Part shown: piece after piece, positions 33,374 through 42,324 of the stretch
Numbering within the stretch: the first letter of the stretch is position 1
Layout of the letters: each line of letters begins with the position of its first letter
Source: an uncultured Alistipes sp.
GTDB lineage: Bacteria > Bacteroidota > Bacteroidia > Bacteroidales > Rikenellaceae
Assembly (NCBI GenBank): GCA_944322005.1
Contig: CALUNL010000004.1
Location: 62,001 to 126,000 of the forward strand
Reading direction: 5' to 3'
DNA: 64,000 bases
The notes under the pieces: generated by a model
What the model was told of the DNA's origin: nothing
The model's input: only the letters and a program-made list of their open reading frames with translations
Databases searched by the model: none
Position numbers and translations under genes: made by a program

Positions 33374-34462
33374 ATGTACCTCAAAAAACTGTCGCTCATA
33401 AATTTCAAGAACCTCGCACAGGAGACGATCGCGCCCGACGAAGGCATAAACTGCTTCGTCGGAGACAACGGAACCTGCAAGACGAACATCATTGATGCCG
33501 TATACTATCTGTCGATGTGCAAGTCGTCGCTCCCGATGAGCGACGGGCAGTGCGTGCGCCACGGCGAACAGTTCTTTGTCCTCGACGGCGAGTATGTCAA
33601 CCGGGACGGCCGGCACGAACAGGTAAGCTGCTCCTTCACGCGCGGCGAAAAAAAGGTATTCAAACGCAACGGCAAGGCATACGAACGGCTTTCGGACCAT
33701 GTGGGACTGATACCGGCCGTCATCGTATCGCCGTCCGACTCGATGCTCATAAGCGATGCGGCGGAGGAGAGGCGCCGCTACCTCAACGGTTTCATATCGC
33801 AGCTGGACAAGGAGTATCTGCTTGCCATGATGCACTACAACGCGGCTCTGGCCGAGCGCAACAAGCTGCTGAAAATATCCTCCGACGAACAGATGCTTTC
33901 GATATACGACCGTCAACTGGTCTCCTACGGCAGCAAGGTGCACGAGGCGCGCGGACGATATGTCGAGAGGCTTGCACCGGCAGTTGCCGAATATTACGGG
34001 CTGCTCTCCGGAGACCGCGAGAAGGTCGAGCTGCGCTACCGTTCGGAGCTGAACGAAACGCCGTTCGCCGACCTGCTCGCCGCCTCACGTGGTCGCGACA
34101 TTGCGAACGGGTTCACTACATCCGGCATACACCGCGACGACCTCGTATTCGGAATCGGCGGAATGCCGCTACGCAAATACGGCTCGCAGGGCCAGCAGAA
34201 GTCGTTCATCATAGCACTGAAGCTCGCACAGTACAGGGTAATCCTCGAACAGAGCGGAGAGAAGCCGATACTGCTGCTCGACGACCTCTTCGACAAGCTC
34301 GATGAGGGGCGCGTCAGGGAGTTGATACGCCTTGTCGCCTCCGACGGGTTCGGGCAGATATTCATCACGGACTGCAACCGCGAAAGGATGCAGCGCATAC
34401 TCGAATCGGCAGGCTGCCCGCACCGGATATTCAACGTCACATACGGAAGGATCACGGAATGA
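33374..34462 (+). CDS. recF: DNA replication and repair protein RecF, with altered Walker A
   Basis: A 362 aa RecF: MYLKKLSLINFKNLAQ start, DAVYYLSMCKSS, KRNGKAYERLSDHVG, a late YGSQGQQKSFIIALKLAQ signature, and Walker B ILLLDDLFDKLD. It loads RecA at gaps as an ABC-type ATPase. The Walker A reads GDNGTCKTN: the glycine before the lysine is Cys35 (codon TGC at 33476-33478), where RecF normally has GxxGxGKTN. A single base change from GGC explains it. It overlaps the DciA-like gene by 4 nt. Everything else looks intact, so it may still work, or the base may be an error. Confidence 0.92.
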   Translation: MYLKKLSLINFKNLAQETIAPDEGINCFVGDNGTCKTNIIDAVYYLSMCKSSLPMSDGQCVRHGEQFFVLDGEYVNRDGRHEQVSCSFTRGEKKVFKRNGKAYERLSDHVGLIPAVIVSPSDSMLISDAAEERRRYLNGFISQLDKEYLLAMMHYNAALAERNKLLKISSDEQMLSIYDRQLVSYGSKVHEARGRYVERLAPAVAEYYGLLSGDREKVELRYRSELNETPFADLLAASRGRDIANGFTTSGIHRDDLVFGIGGMPLRKYGSQGQQKSFIIALKLAQYRVILEQSGEKPILLLDDLFDKLDEGRVRELIRLVASDGFGQIFITDCNRERMQRILESAGCPHRIFNVTYGRITE

Positions 34463-34749
34463 GAAAGACCACACCGAGACCTATAGGAGAACTGCTCGAC
34501 GAGCTGTTCCGCAGTCCCGACATAGCGGCCAAGATAGCCGAAGGGTCGCTGCCCGACACATGGCGCAAGGTGGTAGGGCCGAAGATAGCCGAGCAGACGC
34601 GCTGCGTAAGGCTCGTGCGGGGGACGCTCTACGTACACCTGTTCTCGAGCGTCATGAGGTCGGAACTCATGATACAGCGTCATGCCCTGGTGAAGGCCAT
34701 AAACGACAAGGCCGGGATGGAAATCGTAAGGGACATCGTGCTGCAATAG
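34459..34749 (+). CDS. DUF721/DciA-like protein
   Basis: A 96 aa protein with RKTTPRPIGELLDELFRSPD, DTWRKVVGPKIAEQTRCVRLV, GTLYVHLFSSVMRSELM, and a C-terminal IVRDIVLQ. This is the DUF721 domain alone, which in many bacteria is DciA, the loader or operator of replicative helicase DnaB. Its ATG overlaps the recF stop (ATGA), so the two are translationally coupled: a natural replication pair. The N-terminal extension is short. Confidence 0.85.
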   Translation: MRKTTPRPIGELLDELFRSPDIAAKIAEGSLPDTWRKVVGPKIAEQTRCVRLVRGTLYVHLFSSVMRSELMIQRHALVKAINDKAGMEIVRDIVLQ

Positions 34750-34769
34750 ACCAGATGGCACAAAAAAAA

Positions 34770-34798
34770 GCGGCCGGATGCTGTTGGCATCCGGCCGC
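34770..34798. terminator. Hairpin between recF-dciA and the antiporter gene
   Basis: GCGGCCGGATGC (34770-34781), loop TGTTG, and GCATCCGGCCGC (34787-34798), with an A8 run in front (34762-34769), so it reads best as a terminator for the leftward gene. Confidence 0.8.
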
Positions 34799-34817
34799 TT
34801 CTGTCTTCCTGCACCCG

Positions 34818-36122
34818 CTAAATGAATATCAGCTGCATGACCACGTATACTGGCAGCAGTATCACGAGCGAGAACTTGAACATGTAACCGAAGAAGCTCG
34901 GCATCTTCACTCCGCTCTTTTCGGCGATGGCCTTTACCATGAAGTTCGGGCCGTTGCCGATGTATGTCATCGAGCCGAAGAATACCGCTCCGAGTGCGAC
35001 TGCCTTCAGAAGAGCCTCCGGTATACCGGCAACCAGCGCAACCCCGTCCGCCGCAGGAGTAAGTCCCGAAGCCACCGTATGGAAAGCCACGGCCGTAGGT
35101 GCATTGTCGAGGAACGAGCTCAACAATCCCGTCGAGTAGAAGAACTGCCACGGCTGCGTCAGTCCGAGCGAATGGGCATTCTCCCGCAGGAACATCAGCG
35201 CCGGGGTCATCGTCACAAATATTCCTACAAATACCACTGCAACCTCGATAATAGGTCCCCAGGTGAAATGGTTGGAGCGACGCACCCACTTCTTGGTCGT
35301 CGTCAGAGACAATATTATAAGCACTATAAGTACAATCTCTCGCAGGAACTTAAGAAAGATAGGAGCATCCTCCCTACCCATTGCCGGAATACGCGACTCG
35401 TTTAAAAATGCCACAGCCATCACTATTCCAACTACATAAAATGCATTTACAACACCTGAAACCGAAATACGTATCGACTCATCCGTATCTTCGGTAAGTG
35501 GCGCCATTTTCGGCTCCTTACGGTAATAGTACCTGTCCATCATGTAATATATGACAATCAGCACTGCGCCGACAAAACCCCACTCCGGGCCCATATGTAT
35601 AAACCACTCGATAGGCGCACCGCGCAGATAGAGCAGGAACAACGGCGGATCGCCGAGCGGCGAGAGCACGCCTCCGCAGTTTGCCACCATGGCGATGAAG
35701 AACATCACCGTATGGGCCTTGTATTCGCGCTGCTTGTTGATCTCAAGCAAAGGCCGGATAAGAAGCATAGCCGCTCCGGTTGTACCGATAAGCGATGCAA
35801 TGGTGTATCCTATGAACAGGACAACTGAATTGACCAGTGGTGTCGCCGTCATATTATAGCGTATGCGTATGCCGCCCGTGACGACGAACAATGCGCACAG
35901 CAGGATTATGAACGGGACATAGTCATAAAAGATCTGCTCCGCCAAGGCCTCCCCGAATCCCGCATATACGAGATAACAGCTGGTAGGTATGGCAAGCACA
36001 AGGGTTACGATAAGTTTGTTTAGGTTTTTTTCCCAAAAGTGTCCGGCGACCAACGGAGCGACGGCAATCGTCAGCAGCATCAGTACGAACGGAATCAGCA
36101 TCCACCACTCTACATGTTGCAT
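34818..36122 (-). CDS. Sodium:proton antiporter (NhaD/CitM superfamily)
   Basis: A 434 aa membrane protein with about eleven helices. It has LIGTTGAAMLLIRPLLEIN near residue 110 and NCGGVLSPLGDPPLFLLYLRG near 145, a re-entrant loop pattern typical of the UIT9/NhaD type of ion transporter. A second such loop, NAPTAVAFHTVAS, follows near 345. It starts at the ATG at 36122 (QHVEWWMLIPFV); upstream codons to 36182 lie in leader sequence. Likely a Na+/H+ exchanger, but a dicarboxylate or arsenite relation cannot be excluded. Confidence 0.8.
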   Translation of the reverse strand: MQHVEWWMLIPFVLMLLTIAVAPLVAGHFWEKNLNKLIVTLVLAIPTSCYLVYAGFGEALAEQIFYDYVPFIILLCALFVVTGGIRIRYNMTATPLVNSVVLFIGYTIASLIGTTGAAMLLIRPLLEINKQREYKAHTVMFFIAMVANCGGVLSPLGDPPLFLLYLRGAPIEWFIHMGPEWGFVGAVLIVIYYMMDRYYYRKEPKMAPLTEDTDESIRISVSGVVNAFYVVGIVMAVAFLNESRIPAMGREDAPIFLKFLREIVLIVLIILSLTTTKKWVRRSNHFTWGPIIEVAVVFVGIFVTMTPALMFLRENAHSLGLTQPWQFFYSTGLLSSFLDNAPTAVAFHTVASGLTPAADGVALVAGIPEALLKAVALGAVFFGSMTYIGNGPNFMVKAIAEKSGVKMPSFFGYMFKFSLVILLPVYVVMQLIFI

Positions 36123-36191
36123 ATTCACCTGTTTTTTTTGTTTGTATACTAATAATCCGCCGAAGCGTACGGAAGCACGCACGGCATCGGC

Positions 36192-36962
36192 CTATGTTGT
36201 CGAACAATGTATGCCCATCTCCTCCACCCTTCCGGCAATCTTCACCAGCTCCTCGTGGGTCACCTTCTCAAGGGTATGGCACGGAGTATCTCGGTCGATG
36301 GAGTAGACCATCACACTGCGGGGTGCAATCTCCTTCAGCAATTCGAGCCATGCAGCGACCTCGCGCTCCGTGGTATTGTCGAAGCTGCGGCCGCCACACT
36401 CCCCTCGCAGGAACATCGTCTGCACCGTCAACCTGCTGCCGAACTCCTTCATAAGCTCTACTGTACGCCTCACGCTGTAATCTCCGCATGGATTGTTCAT
36501 CGTCCTCACTGTCTCATCAAAGGCGGAGTCGAGTTTGAGTATGTTGTTATCGACCTTGAGAAGGGCACGCCTCACCGAAGCGTCGCCGATGCGGGTCGCA
36601 TTGCTCAGCACCGAAACCTTCGACGTCGGTGAAAGACGGTCGCGCAGGCAGAGCGTGTCATCTATTATCCCCTCGAAATCGGGATGCATCGTCGGCTCCC
36701 CGTTCCCGGCAAACGTTATGACGTCGGGCAGAGCGCCCTCCGATGCCATTCGCTGCAACGTCTCTTCGAGTGCAGCGCGTACGCTTTCGCGGGAATTTAA
36801 GCCCTCCCGTCCCCGATTGTCGGCATTCCACCCGCACTCGCAATATACGCAGTCGAAACTGCACAGTTTGGAGTGCAGCGGCAACAGGTTGACCCCGAGG
36901 GACAACCCCAGCCGGCGCGAATGTACCGGACCGTAAATTATATTCGGATACAAGGCTGTCAT
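36192..36962 (-). CDS. Radical SAM protein (COG0731-like)
   Basis: A 256 aa radical SAM enzyme with the cluster motif C-x3-C-x2-C at Cys34, Cys38 and Cys41 (CSFDCVYC). It then has a FAGNGEPTMHP segment, the SAM-binding glycine-rich strand near residue 85, and KVSVLSNATRI. The substrate is unknown. It follows the DAHP synthase gene with a 4-nt overlap, so the two are co-translated, without an obvious metabolic reason. Confidence 0.8.
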   Translation of the reverse strand: MTALYPNIIYGPVHSRRLGLSLGVNLLPLHSKLCSFDCVYCECGWNADNRGREGLNSRESVRAALEETLQRMASEGALPDVITFAGNGEPTMHPDFEGIIDDTLCLRDRLSPTSKVSVLSNATRIGDASVRRALLKVDNNILKLDSAFDETVRTMNNPCGDYSVRRTVELMKEFGSRLTVQTMFLRGECGGRSFDNTTEREVAAWLELLKEIAPRSVMVYSIDRDTPCHTLEKVTHEELVKIAGRVEEMGIHCSTT

Positions 36963-38038
36963 TGCTTGTCTCGATTTATTATATCCAACTGCTGGTTTAC
37001 CGACTCCTCATGTATGGCACTTACGACCGAACGCATGAACCGTTCACTCATTCCGGCACGGACTCCCATATCCACTAATCGAGCCATGATGCCGCCATAG
37101 CGCTCGGCCTGGAGTACCGATACGTTGTTGTCCCGTTTGTATTCACCTATACGGCGCGAAACCTCCATGCGACGTGCCAGAGTATCGAGCAGCTGGTCGT
37201 CGATTGCATCCAGCTCCGCGCGCAGCTGAAGCAGAAGGCTCTCTTCGGTACTGCTTGTACGCGGAGTGAGCACGTTCAGCATGGCACCGAGGTCGGCAGG
37301 CGTAATCTGCTGCCGGCTGTCGCTGCGGGCATCATCCGGTCTCACATGCACCTCGACAAACAGGCCGTCGAAACCGAGGTCCATGGCCTGACGGCTTATC
37401 GGTTCCACAAGATCGCGCCGGCCGCCGATATGGCTCGGATCGCACAGAAGCGGCAGATCCGGCATCTCGCGGCGCAACTCCATAGGGATGACCCATTGCG
37501 GATGATTGCGGTACATCCCGCAATCGTATATGCTGAACCCGCGATGTATCGCACCGAGGCGTTTCACTCCGGCATTGGAGAGCCGCTCCAGCGACCCAAT
37601 CCACAACTTCAGATCAGGCGTAACGGGATTTTTGACAAATACCGGGACATCAACACCTTTCAGCGCGTCCGCAAGCTCCTGCATGGCGAATGGATTGGTC
37701 ACAGTGCGGGCCCCTATCCACAACGCATCCATGCCCGCCTTCAACGAAGCCTCGACATGCGACGGAGTTGCCGTCTCGACCATCACAGCCATTCCCGTTT
37801 CGCGGCGCACGGCCGCAAGCCACGGCAGACCGGTCTCGCCTACCCCCTCGAAACTTCCCGGCTTCGTACGCGGCTTCCAAAGCCCGGCTCTCATGGTCCT
37901 TATGCCGAGCGACGAAAGGGCCTTGGCCGTCTCCATGCACTGTCGTTCGCTTTCGGCGCTGCACGGTCCTGCTATAACCGGTATTTTGCCCGTCTCGGCA
38001 TCAAAAAGTCCCAAATCGCACAATCTTGTCATAGGCAT
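36959..38038 (-). CDS. Bifunctional DAHP synthase / chorismate mutase
   Basis: A 359 aa fusion. Residues 1-255 form a type I-beta-like 3-deoxy-7-phosphoheptulonate synthase with PVIAGPCSAES, the K-PRTKPGSF segment, GARTVTNPFAMQ, and LPLLCDPSHIGG. Residues about 268-350 form an AroQ-type chorismate mutase (LRAELDAIDDQLLDTLARRM, then RIGEYKRDNN). It catalyses the entry step of the shikimate pathway and the branch to prephenate; the fused mutase often carries feedback control. This C-terminal fusion is known from Bacteroidales and Porphyromonas. It is divergent from the nucleoside hydrolase. Confidence 0.92.
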   Translation of the reverse strand: MPMTRLCDLGLFDAETGKIPVIAGPCSAESERQCMETAKALSSLGIRTMRAGLWKPRTKPGSFEGVGETGLPWLAAVRRETGMAVMVETATPSHVEASLKAGMDALWIGARTVTNPFAMQELADALKGVDVPVFVKNPVTPDLKLWIGSLERLSNAGVKRLGAIHRGFSIYDCGMYRNHPQWVIPMELRREMPDLPLLCDPSHIGGRRDLVEPISRQAMDLGFDGLFVEVHVRPDDARSDSRQQITPADLGAMLNVLTPRTSSTEESLLLQLRAELDAIDDQLLDTLARRMEVSRRIGEYKRDNNVSVLQAERYGGIMARLVDMGVRAGMSERFMRSVVSAIHEESVNQQLDIINRDKQ

Positions 38039-38225
38039 TGCTAAAACACAGCAAAATTAACAAAATTTTCTTAAATTTTTCGTACGTTCAATCAATAAAA
38101 GACAAACGGGGCAGGATGGCAAATTCGGAAACTCCGTATTGTCTCTGTCCACTTCCGTATTTTCCTCGCCCTGGCCACAATGGAGTCGGTTTGGTACAGC
38201 CGAACAGCGAAAACTTCATTTTCCG

Positions 38226-38257
38226 TTTGTCTCTGCGCTTGCCTTTGCTTATATTTG
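38226..38257 (+). promoter_or_regulatory. Promoter of the nucleoside hydrolase, within a 341-bp divergent gap
   Basis: TTTG at 38226-38229, a 20-bp spacer, and TATATTTG at 38250-38257. Start near 38264, giving a long leader of about 115 nt before the ATG at 38380. The gap from 38039 to 38225 holds only AT-rich DNA and an open frame (from 38125) that the promoter makes unlikely. Confidence 0.72.
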
Positions 38258-38379
38258 TAGCACATTGCACATACGGAGCGGTATTTCACGCACGACGGAA
38301 TCAGAGCCTCTGTTTTGCAATAATTTATTCACTGAACAATGCACCGACACAATTATTAACCCATTTAACCTGTATTATC

Positions 38380-39489
38380 ATGAACACCAGCAACAACGCA
38401 GGCAAGATGAAAAAGATAATTATTTTCGCTGCCGTTCTGCTTGCGATATCAGTCATCATGCTGCTGCTCCCTGCACGAGGAAGAGACACCGGCCATGAAG
38501 AGAAGAGTCCGATGAAGGTCATATTCGACACCGACATGGGCAACGACGTCGACGACACGATAGCACTCGACATGCTCTACAAGTACCAGGACGAGGGCAT
38601 TATCGACATCATAGGCATCATATCGAGCAAACGCGAGGAGGGAAGCGTCCGCTATATCGACATCATGGGCACCCTTTACGGATACGGCGACATCCCGCTC
38701 GGTATCGTAAGGACATATCCGGACGAAGGCTACAAATGCGCCGACAAGCGCCTCAACTTCGCCGACCATGTCGCCGCCGGAGGCGATTACCGCCACTCGA
38801 TAGAGGACTACGGGGCTCTGCCCGACGGATACCTGCTCATGAGGAGGCTGCTGGCGGAGTCCGACGCGCCCGTAACCATAATAGCCGTAGGGTTTTCGAC
38901 CAACCTCGCACGGCTGCTCGAATCCGGACCGGACGAATATTCGCCGCTCTGCGGCAAGGAACTTGTCGCAAGCAAGGTGGACAGACTTGTGATGATGGCC
39001 GGCAACTTCGACAGCGAGAGAGCCCTGAGAAAGAAGGAATACAACATATACAACGACCGTATGGCCGCCACACGCGTCTGCATGGAGTGGCCGACCGAGA
39101 TACTCTTTTCGGGATACGAAGTCGGGAAACGGATACTGTATCCGTACACGGCCCTTGAATCCGGTTTCGGCTACGCTTCACCGCATCCGGTCACGGAGGC
39201 CTTCGGGTATTATGCCGAGATGCCGTACAACCGCCCGATGTGGGACCCGACTGCCGTAATCATGGCCGTGGAGCCGGACCGCAAGTACTTCTCGCTCTCC
39301 GACGCGGGATACGTAACGGTCGACCAGGGCAGCAGGACCGACTTCACGACAGACAGCCGTTCCAACCGCCGCTACTGCATCGTCAACGATACCCAGTGCA
39401 TGAACATGATGCGCCGCATCGTGGAACTGACATCGAAAACGCCGAAAGCTTTAGCCAACGCGGATGGCGAGCACGGGGAAAATCTATAA
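38380..39489 (+). CDS. Membrane-anchored or exported nucleoside hydrolase family protein
   Basis: A 369 aa protein with an N-terminal hydrophobic segment (about 12-30), then the family's calcium-binding DTDMGNDVDD at 50-59. It also has an AVGFSTNLARLL segment and VDRLVMMAGNF, characteristic of inosine/uridine-preferring nucleoside hydrolases that split the N-glycosidic bond. The C-terminal histidine of the classic active site is replaced by a PMWDPTAVIMA segment, as in several exported relatives. The start is ATG 38380 or 38407. Periplasmic nucleoside salvage is the likely role. Confidence 0.78.
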   Translation: MNTSNNAGKMKKIIIFAAVLLAISVIMLLLPARGRDTGHEEKSPMKVIFDTDMGNDVDDTIALDMLYKYQDEGIIDIIGIISSKREEGSVRYIDIMGTLYGYGDIPLGIVRTYPDEGYKCADKRLNFADHVAAGGDYRHSIEDYGALPDGYLLMRRLLAESDAPVTIIAVGFSTNLARLLESGPDEYSPLCGKELVASKVDRLVMMAGNFDSERALRKKEYNIYNDRMAATRVCMEWPTEILFSGYEVGKRILYPYTALESGFGYASPHPVTEAFGYYAEMPYNRPMWDPTAVIMAVEPDRKYFSLSDAGYVTVDQGSRTDFTTDSRSNRRYCIVNDTQCMNMMRRIVELTSKTPKALANADGEHGENL

Positions 39490-39683
39490 AAACGGCAGAG
39501 GAATGCCCCCAAACATGATCCAAAATGCCGTACGGAGAGCATTGCCGGAAATGTTGATAATTTGTCGAAAAGGTTTGGCAATATTTTCGATTAATCTAAT
39601 CTTTACCTTTTAATTTTGTATTGAATACCCGTTCCGGAGAGGAGCCTGGTACCCAAGCTACAATGCAACATAACACATTGAAA

Positions 39684-42233
39684 ATGAAAGATAAATCTAC
39701 CAAAAACCCTGAAAAGGTCAACTATGCGGATGCCGTCGCCAAGTCGAAGGAGTACTTCGGCGGAGACGAGCTTGCCGCAACGGTATGGGTGAGCAAATAC
39801 GCCCTCAAGGACTCGTTCGGAAACATATACGAGTCCTCTCCGGAGCAGATGCACCACCGTCTGGCATCGGAACTCGCCCGTATCGAGAACAAGTACGCAA
39901 ACCCTGTTGCGGAGGAGACGATTTTCGAATTGCTCGACCACTTCCGCTACATCATCCCGCAGGGCGGTCCGATGACCGGAATAGGCAACAACTTCCAGGT
40001 GGCGTCGCTCTCGAACTGTTTCGTCATCGGACACAAGCATCCGGCCGACTCCTACGGCGGAATCTTCCGCATCGACGAGGAGCAGGTGCAGCTCATGAAG
40101 CGCCGCGGCGGCGTGGGGCACGACCTCTCTCACATACGCCCGACCGGAAGTCCGGTCCTCAACTCCGCACTCACCTCGACCGGTATCGTGCCGTTCATGG
40201 AGCGCTACTCCAACTCCACGAAGGAGGTGGCGCAGGACGGACGCCGTGGTGCCCTGATGCTCTCGCTCTCGATAAAGCACCCCGATGCCGAACGCTTCAT
40301 CGACGCCAAGCTCGACACCGACAAGGTGACCGGAGCCAATGTATCGATAAAGGTAGACGATGAGTTCATGCGCGCCGCAATCGAGGGACGCACCTACCGC
40401 CAGCAATTCCCGATAAACTCCGACAATCCGAAGGTCGTACAGGATATCGATGCGAAAAAACTTTGGGAAAAGATCATACACAACGCATGGAAGTCGGCCG
40501 AGCCGGGAGTACTGTTCTGGGACACCATAATCCGCGAAAGCATTCCGGACTGCTACGCCGACAAAGGCTTCCGCACCGTATCGACAAATCCTTGCGGAGA
40601 GATTCCGCTCTGCCCGTATGACAGTTGCCGTCTGCAGGCGATAAACCTCTACAGCTACGTGGACGACCCGTTCACGAAGCAGGCGAAGTTCAACTTCGAC
40701 AAGTTCCGCAAGCACATTCATGTGGCCATGCACATGATGGACGACATCATCGACCTGGAGCTTGAGAAGATCGAGCAGATAATAGCCAAGATCGAAGCCG
40801 ACCCGGAGGATATGGATGTACGCCAGGTGGAGCTCAACCTCTGGCACAAGATCAAGGACATGGCGCTCAAGGGACGCCGTACCGGTCTCGGCATAACGGC
40901 CGAAGGCGACATGCTCGCCGCACTCGGCATACGCTACGGTTCGGACGAGGCGCTCGACTTCGCGGCAGAGGTGCACAAGACTCTTGCCCTCGAGGCATAC
41001 CGTGCTTCGGTCGAGATGGCCAGGGACCGCGGGGCATTCAAGGTATACGATGCGGCCAAGGAGGCTGCCAACCCGATGATAAACCGGATAAAGAAGGCGG
41101 ATCCGCAGCTCTACGAAGATATGGTGAAGTACGGACGCCGCAACATTGCGATGCTCACGATTGCCCCTACGGGAACGACATCGCTCATGTCCCAGACCAC
41201 ATCCGGCATCGAACCCGTATTCCGTCCGGTATACAAGCGCCGCCGCAAGATAAACCCTTCGGACAAGGACGCCAACATAACCTTCACCGACGAGCACGGA
41301 CAGGCATGGGAGGAGTTCAACGTATACCACCACAAGTTCGTGGATTGGCTGCGAATCAACGGATACGACATTTCGCGTCTGCAGGATATCAGCGACGCCG
41401 AACTCGACAAGTGGGTTGCGGCATCACCTTACCACAAGGCGACGGCCAACGACATCGACTGGGTGGCAAAGGTCAAGATGCAGGGTGTCATCCAGAAATG
41501 GGTAGACCACTCCATATCGGTAACGGTGAACCTGCCGAACAACGTATCGGAGGAGCTTGTCGCAAAGGTCTACCAGACGGCATGGGAGTGCGGATGCAAG
41601 GGCGTTACCGTATATCGCGACGGATGCCGCGAGGGTGTGCTCGTGGACAAGAAGAGCAAGAAGCACGACTCGAAATGCGAATCGCCTACGGGAGCCAACA
41701 AACGTCCGAAGTCGATTCCGGCCGATGTCGTACGCTTCAAGAACGGAAACGAGAACTGGATTGCATTCGTGGGAATCTACGAAGGCCGTCCGTACGAGAT
41801 ATTCACCGGTAAGATCGAGGAGGACGCAATGTTCATCCCGCCGAAAATCACCCACGGAAGCATCCTCAAGGTGCGCGAGGAGGACGGCACGAAACGCTAC
41901 GACTTCCAGTACACGGACCGTTACGGATACACCAACACCATCGGCGGCATATCGCGTCTGTTCGACGAGAGTTTCTGGAACTATGCGAAGCTCATCTCCG
42001 GAGTTCTGCGCTACGAGATGCCTATAGAGAAGGTCGTTTCGCTCATCGACGGTCTGCATCTCGACAGCGAGAACATCAACACCTGGAAGAACGGTGTACA
42101 GCGCGCGCTGAAGCAGTATATCAAGGACGGCACGCACTCCAAGGGCAAGTGCCCGCAGTGCGGACAGGAGAACATGGCCTACCAGAACGGCTGCCTCACC
42201 TGCATGTCCTGCGGATACTCCAAGTGCGGTTAG
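39684..42233 (+). CDS. nrdJ: Adenosylcobalamin-dependent (class II) ribonucleotide reductase
   Basis: An 849 aa protein from this start. Catalytic features: SLSNCFV (active-site cysteine in the first strand), GGVGHDLSHIRPTGS, NPCGEIPL near residue 308 (the loop cysteine), APTGTTSLM, and a C-terminal zinc-ribbon-like CPQCGQENMAYQNGCLTCMSCG for electron delivery (given here as positions about 823-846). No small subunit gene is adjacent, and no ATP-cone precedes the catalytic domain. A TAATTTTG at 39611-39618 is the likely -7 box, so the TTG at 39621 is too early; ATG 39684 is preferred and 39663 is possible. It makes dNTPs using B12. Confidence 0.9.
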   Translation: MKDKSTKNPEKVNYADAVAKSKEYFGGDELAATVWVSKYALKDSFGNIYESSPEQMHHRLASELARIENKYANPVAEETIFELLDHFRYIIPQGGPMTGIGNNFQVASLSNCFVIGHKHPADSYGGIFRIDEEQVQLMKRRGGVGHDLSHIRPTGSPVLNSALTSTGIVPFMERYSNSTKEVAQDGRRGALMLSLSIKHPDAERFIDAKLDTDKVTGANVSIKVDDEFMRAAIEGRTYRQQFPINSDNPKVVQDIDAKKLWEKIIHNAWKSAEPGVLFWDTIIRESIPDCYADKGFRTVSTNPCGEIPLCPYDSCRLQAINLYSYVDDPFTKQAKFNFDKFRKHIHVAMHMMDDIIDLELEKIEQIIAKIEADPEDMDVRQVELNLWHKIKDMALKGRRTGLGITAEGDMLAALGIRYGSDEALDFAAEVHKTLALEAYRASVEMARDRGAFKVYDAAKEAANPMINRIKKADPQLYEDMVKYGRRNIAMLTIAPTGTTSLMSQTTSGIEPVFRPVYKRRRKINPSDKDANITFTDEHGQAWEEFNVYHHKFVDWLRINGYDISRLQDISDAELDKWVAASPYHKATANDIDWVAKVKMQGVIQKWVDHSISVTVNLPNNVSEELVAKVYQTAWECGCKGVTVYRDGCREGVLVDKKSKKHDSKCESPTGANKRPKSIPADVVRFKNGNENWIAFVGIYEGRPYEIFTGKIEEDAMFIPPKITHGSILKVREEDGTKRYDFQYTDRYGYTNTIGGISRLFDESFWNYAKLISGVLRYEMPIEKVVSLIDGLHLDSENINTWKNGVQRALKQYIKDGTHSKGKCPQCGQENMAYQNGCLTCMSCGYSKCG

Positions 42234-42256
42234 CGGGCCGGCACCACGGTGCACGA

Positions 42257-42291
42257 AAAAGCGGCGTCCGAAACATTCGGACGCCGCTTTC
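42257..42291. terminator. Terminator after nrdJ
   Basis: AAGCGGCGTCCGAA, a 3-nt loop, and TTCGGACGCCGCTT (42259-42272 with 42276-42289), between convergent nrdJ and gdhA. Confidence 0.85.
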
Positions 42292-42324
42292 GTTTCGGCC
42301 ATGCATGACCGTAAGTGAGAATTG

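Noticed and set aside
38038-38379. An upstream extension of the nucleoside hydrolase reading frame
   Set aside because: A well-spaced promoter (38226-38257) lies inside this extension, so translation must begin later.
39490-39683. A cobalamin riboswitch before the B12-dependent reductase
   Set aside because: The leader after the inferred start is only about 60 nt, too short, and no B12-box sequence was seen.
39603-41333. A 576-codon minus-strand open frame opposite nrdJ
   Set aside because: The plus strand encodes a complete ribonucleotide reductase with all motifs; the reverse frame shows no family features.
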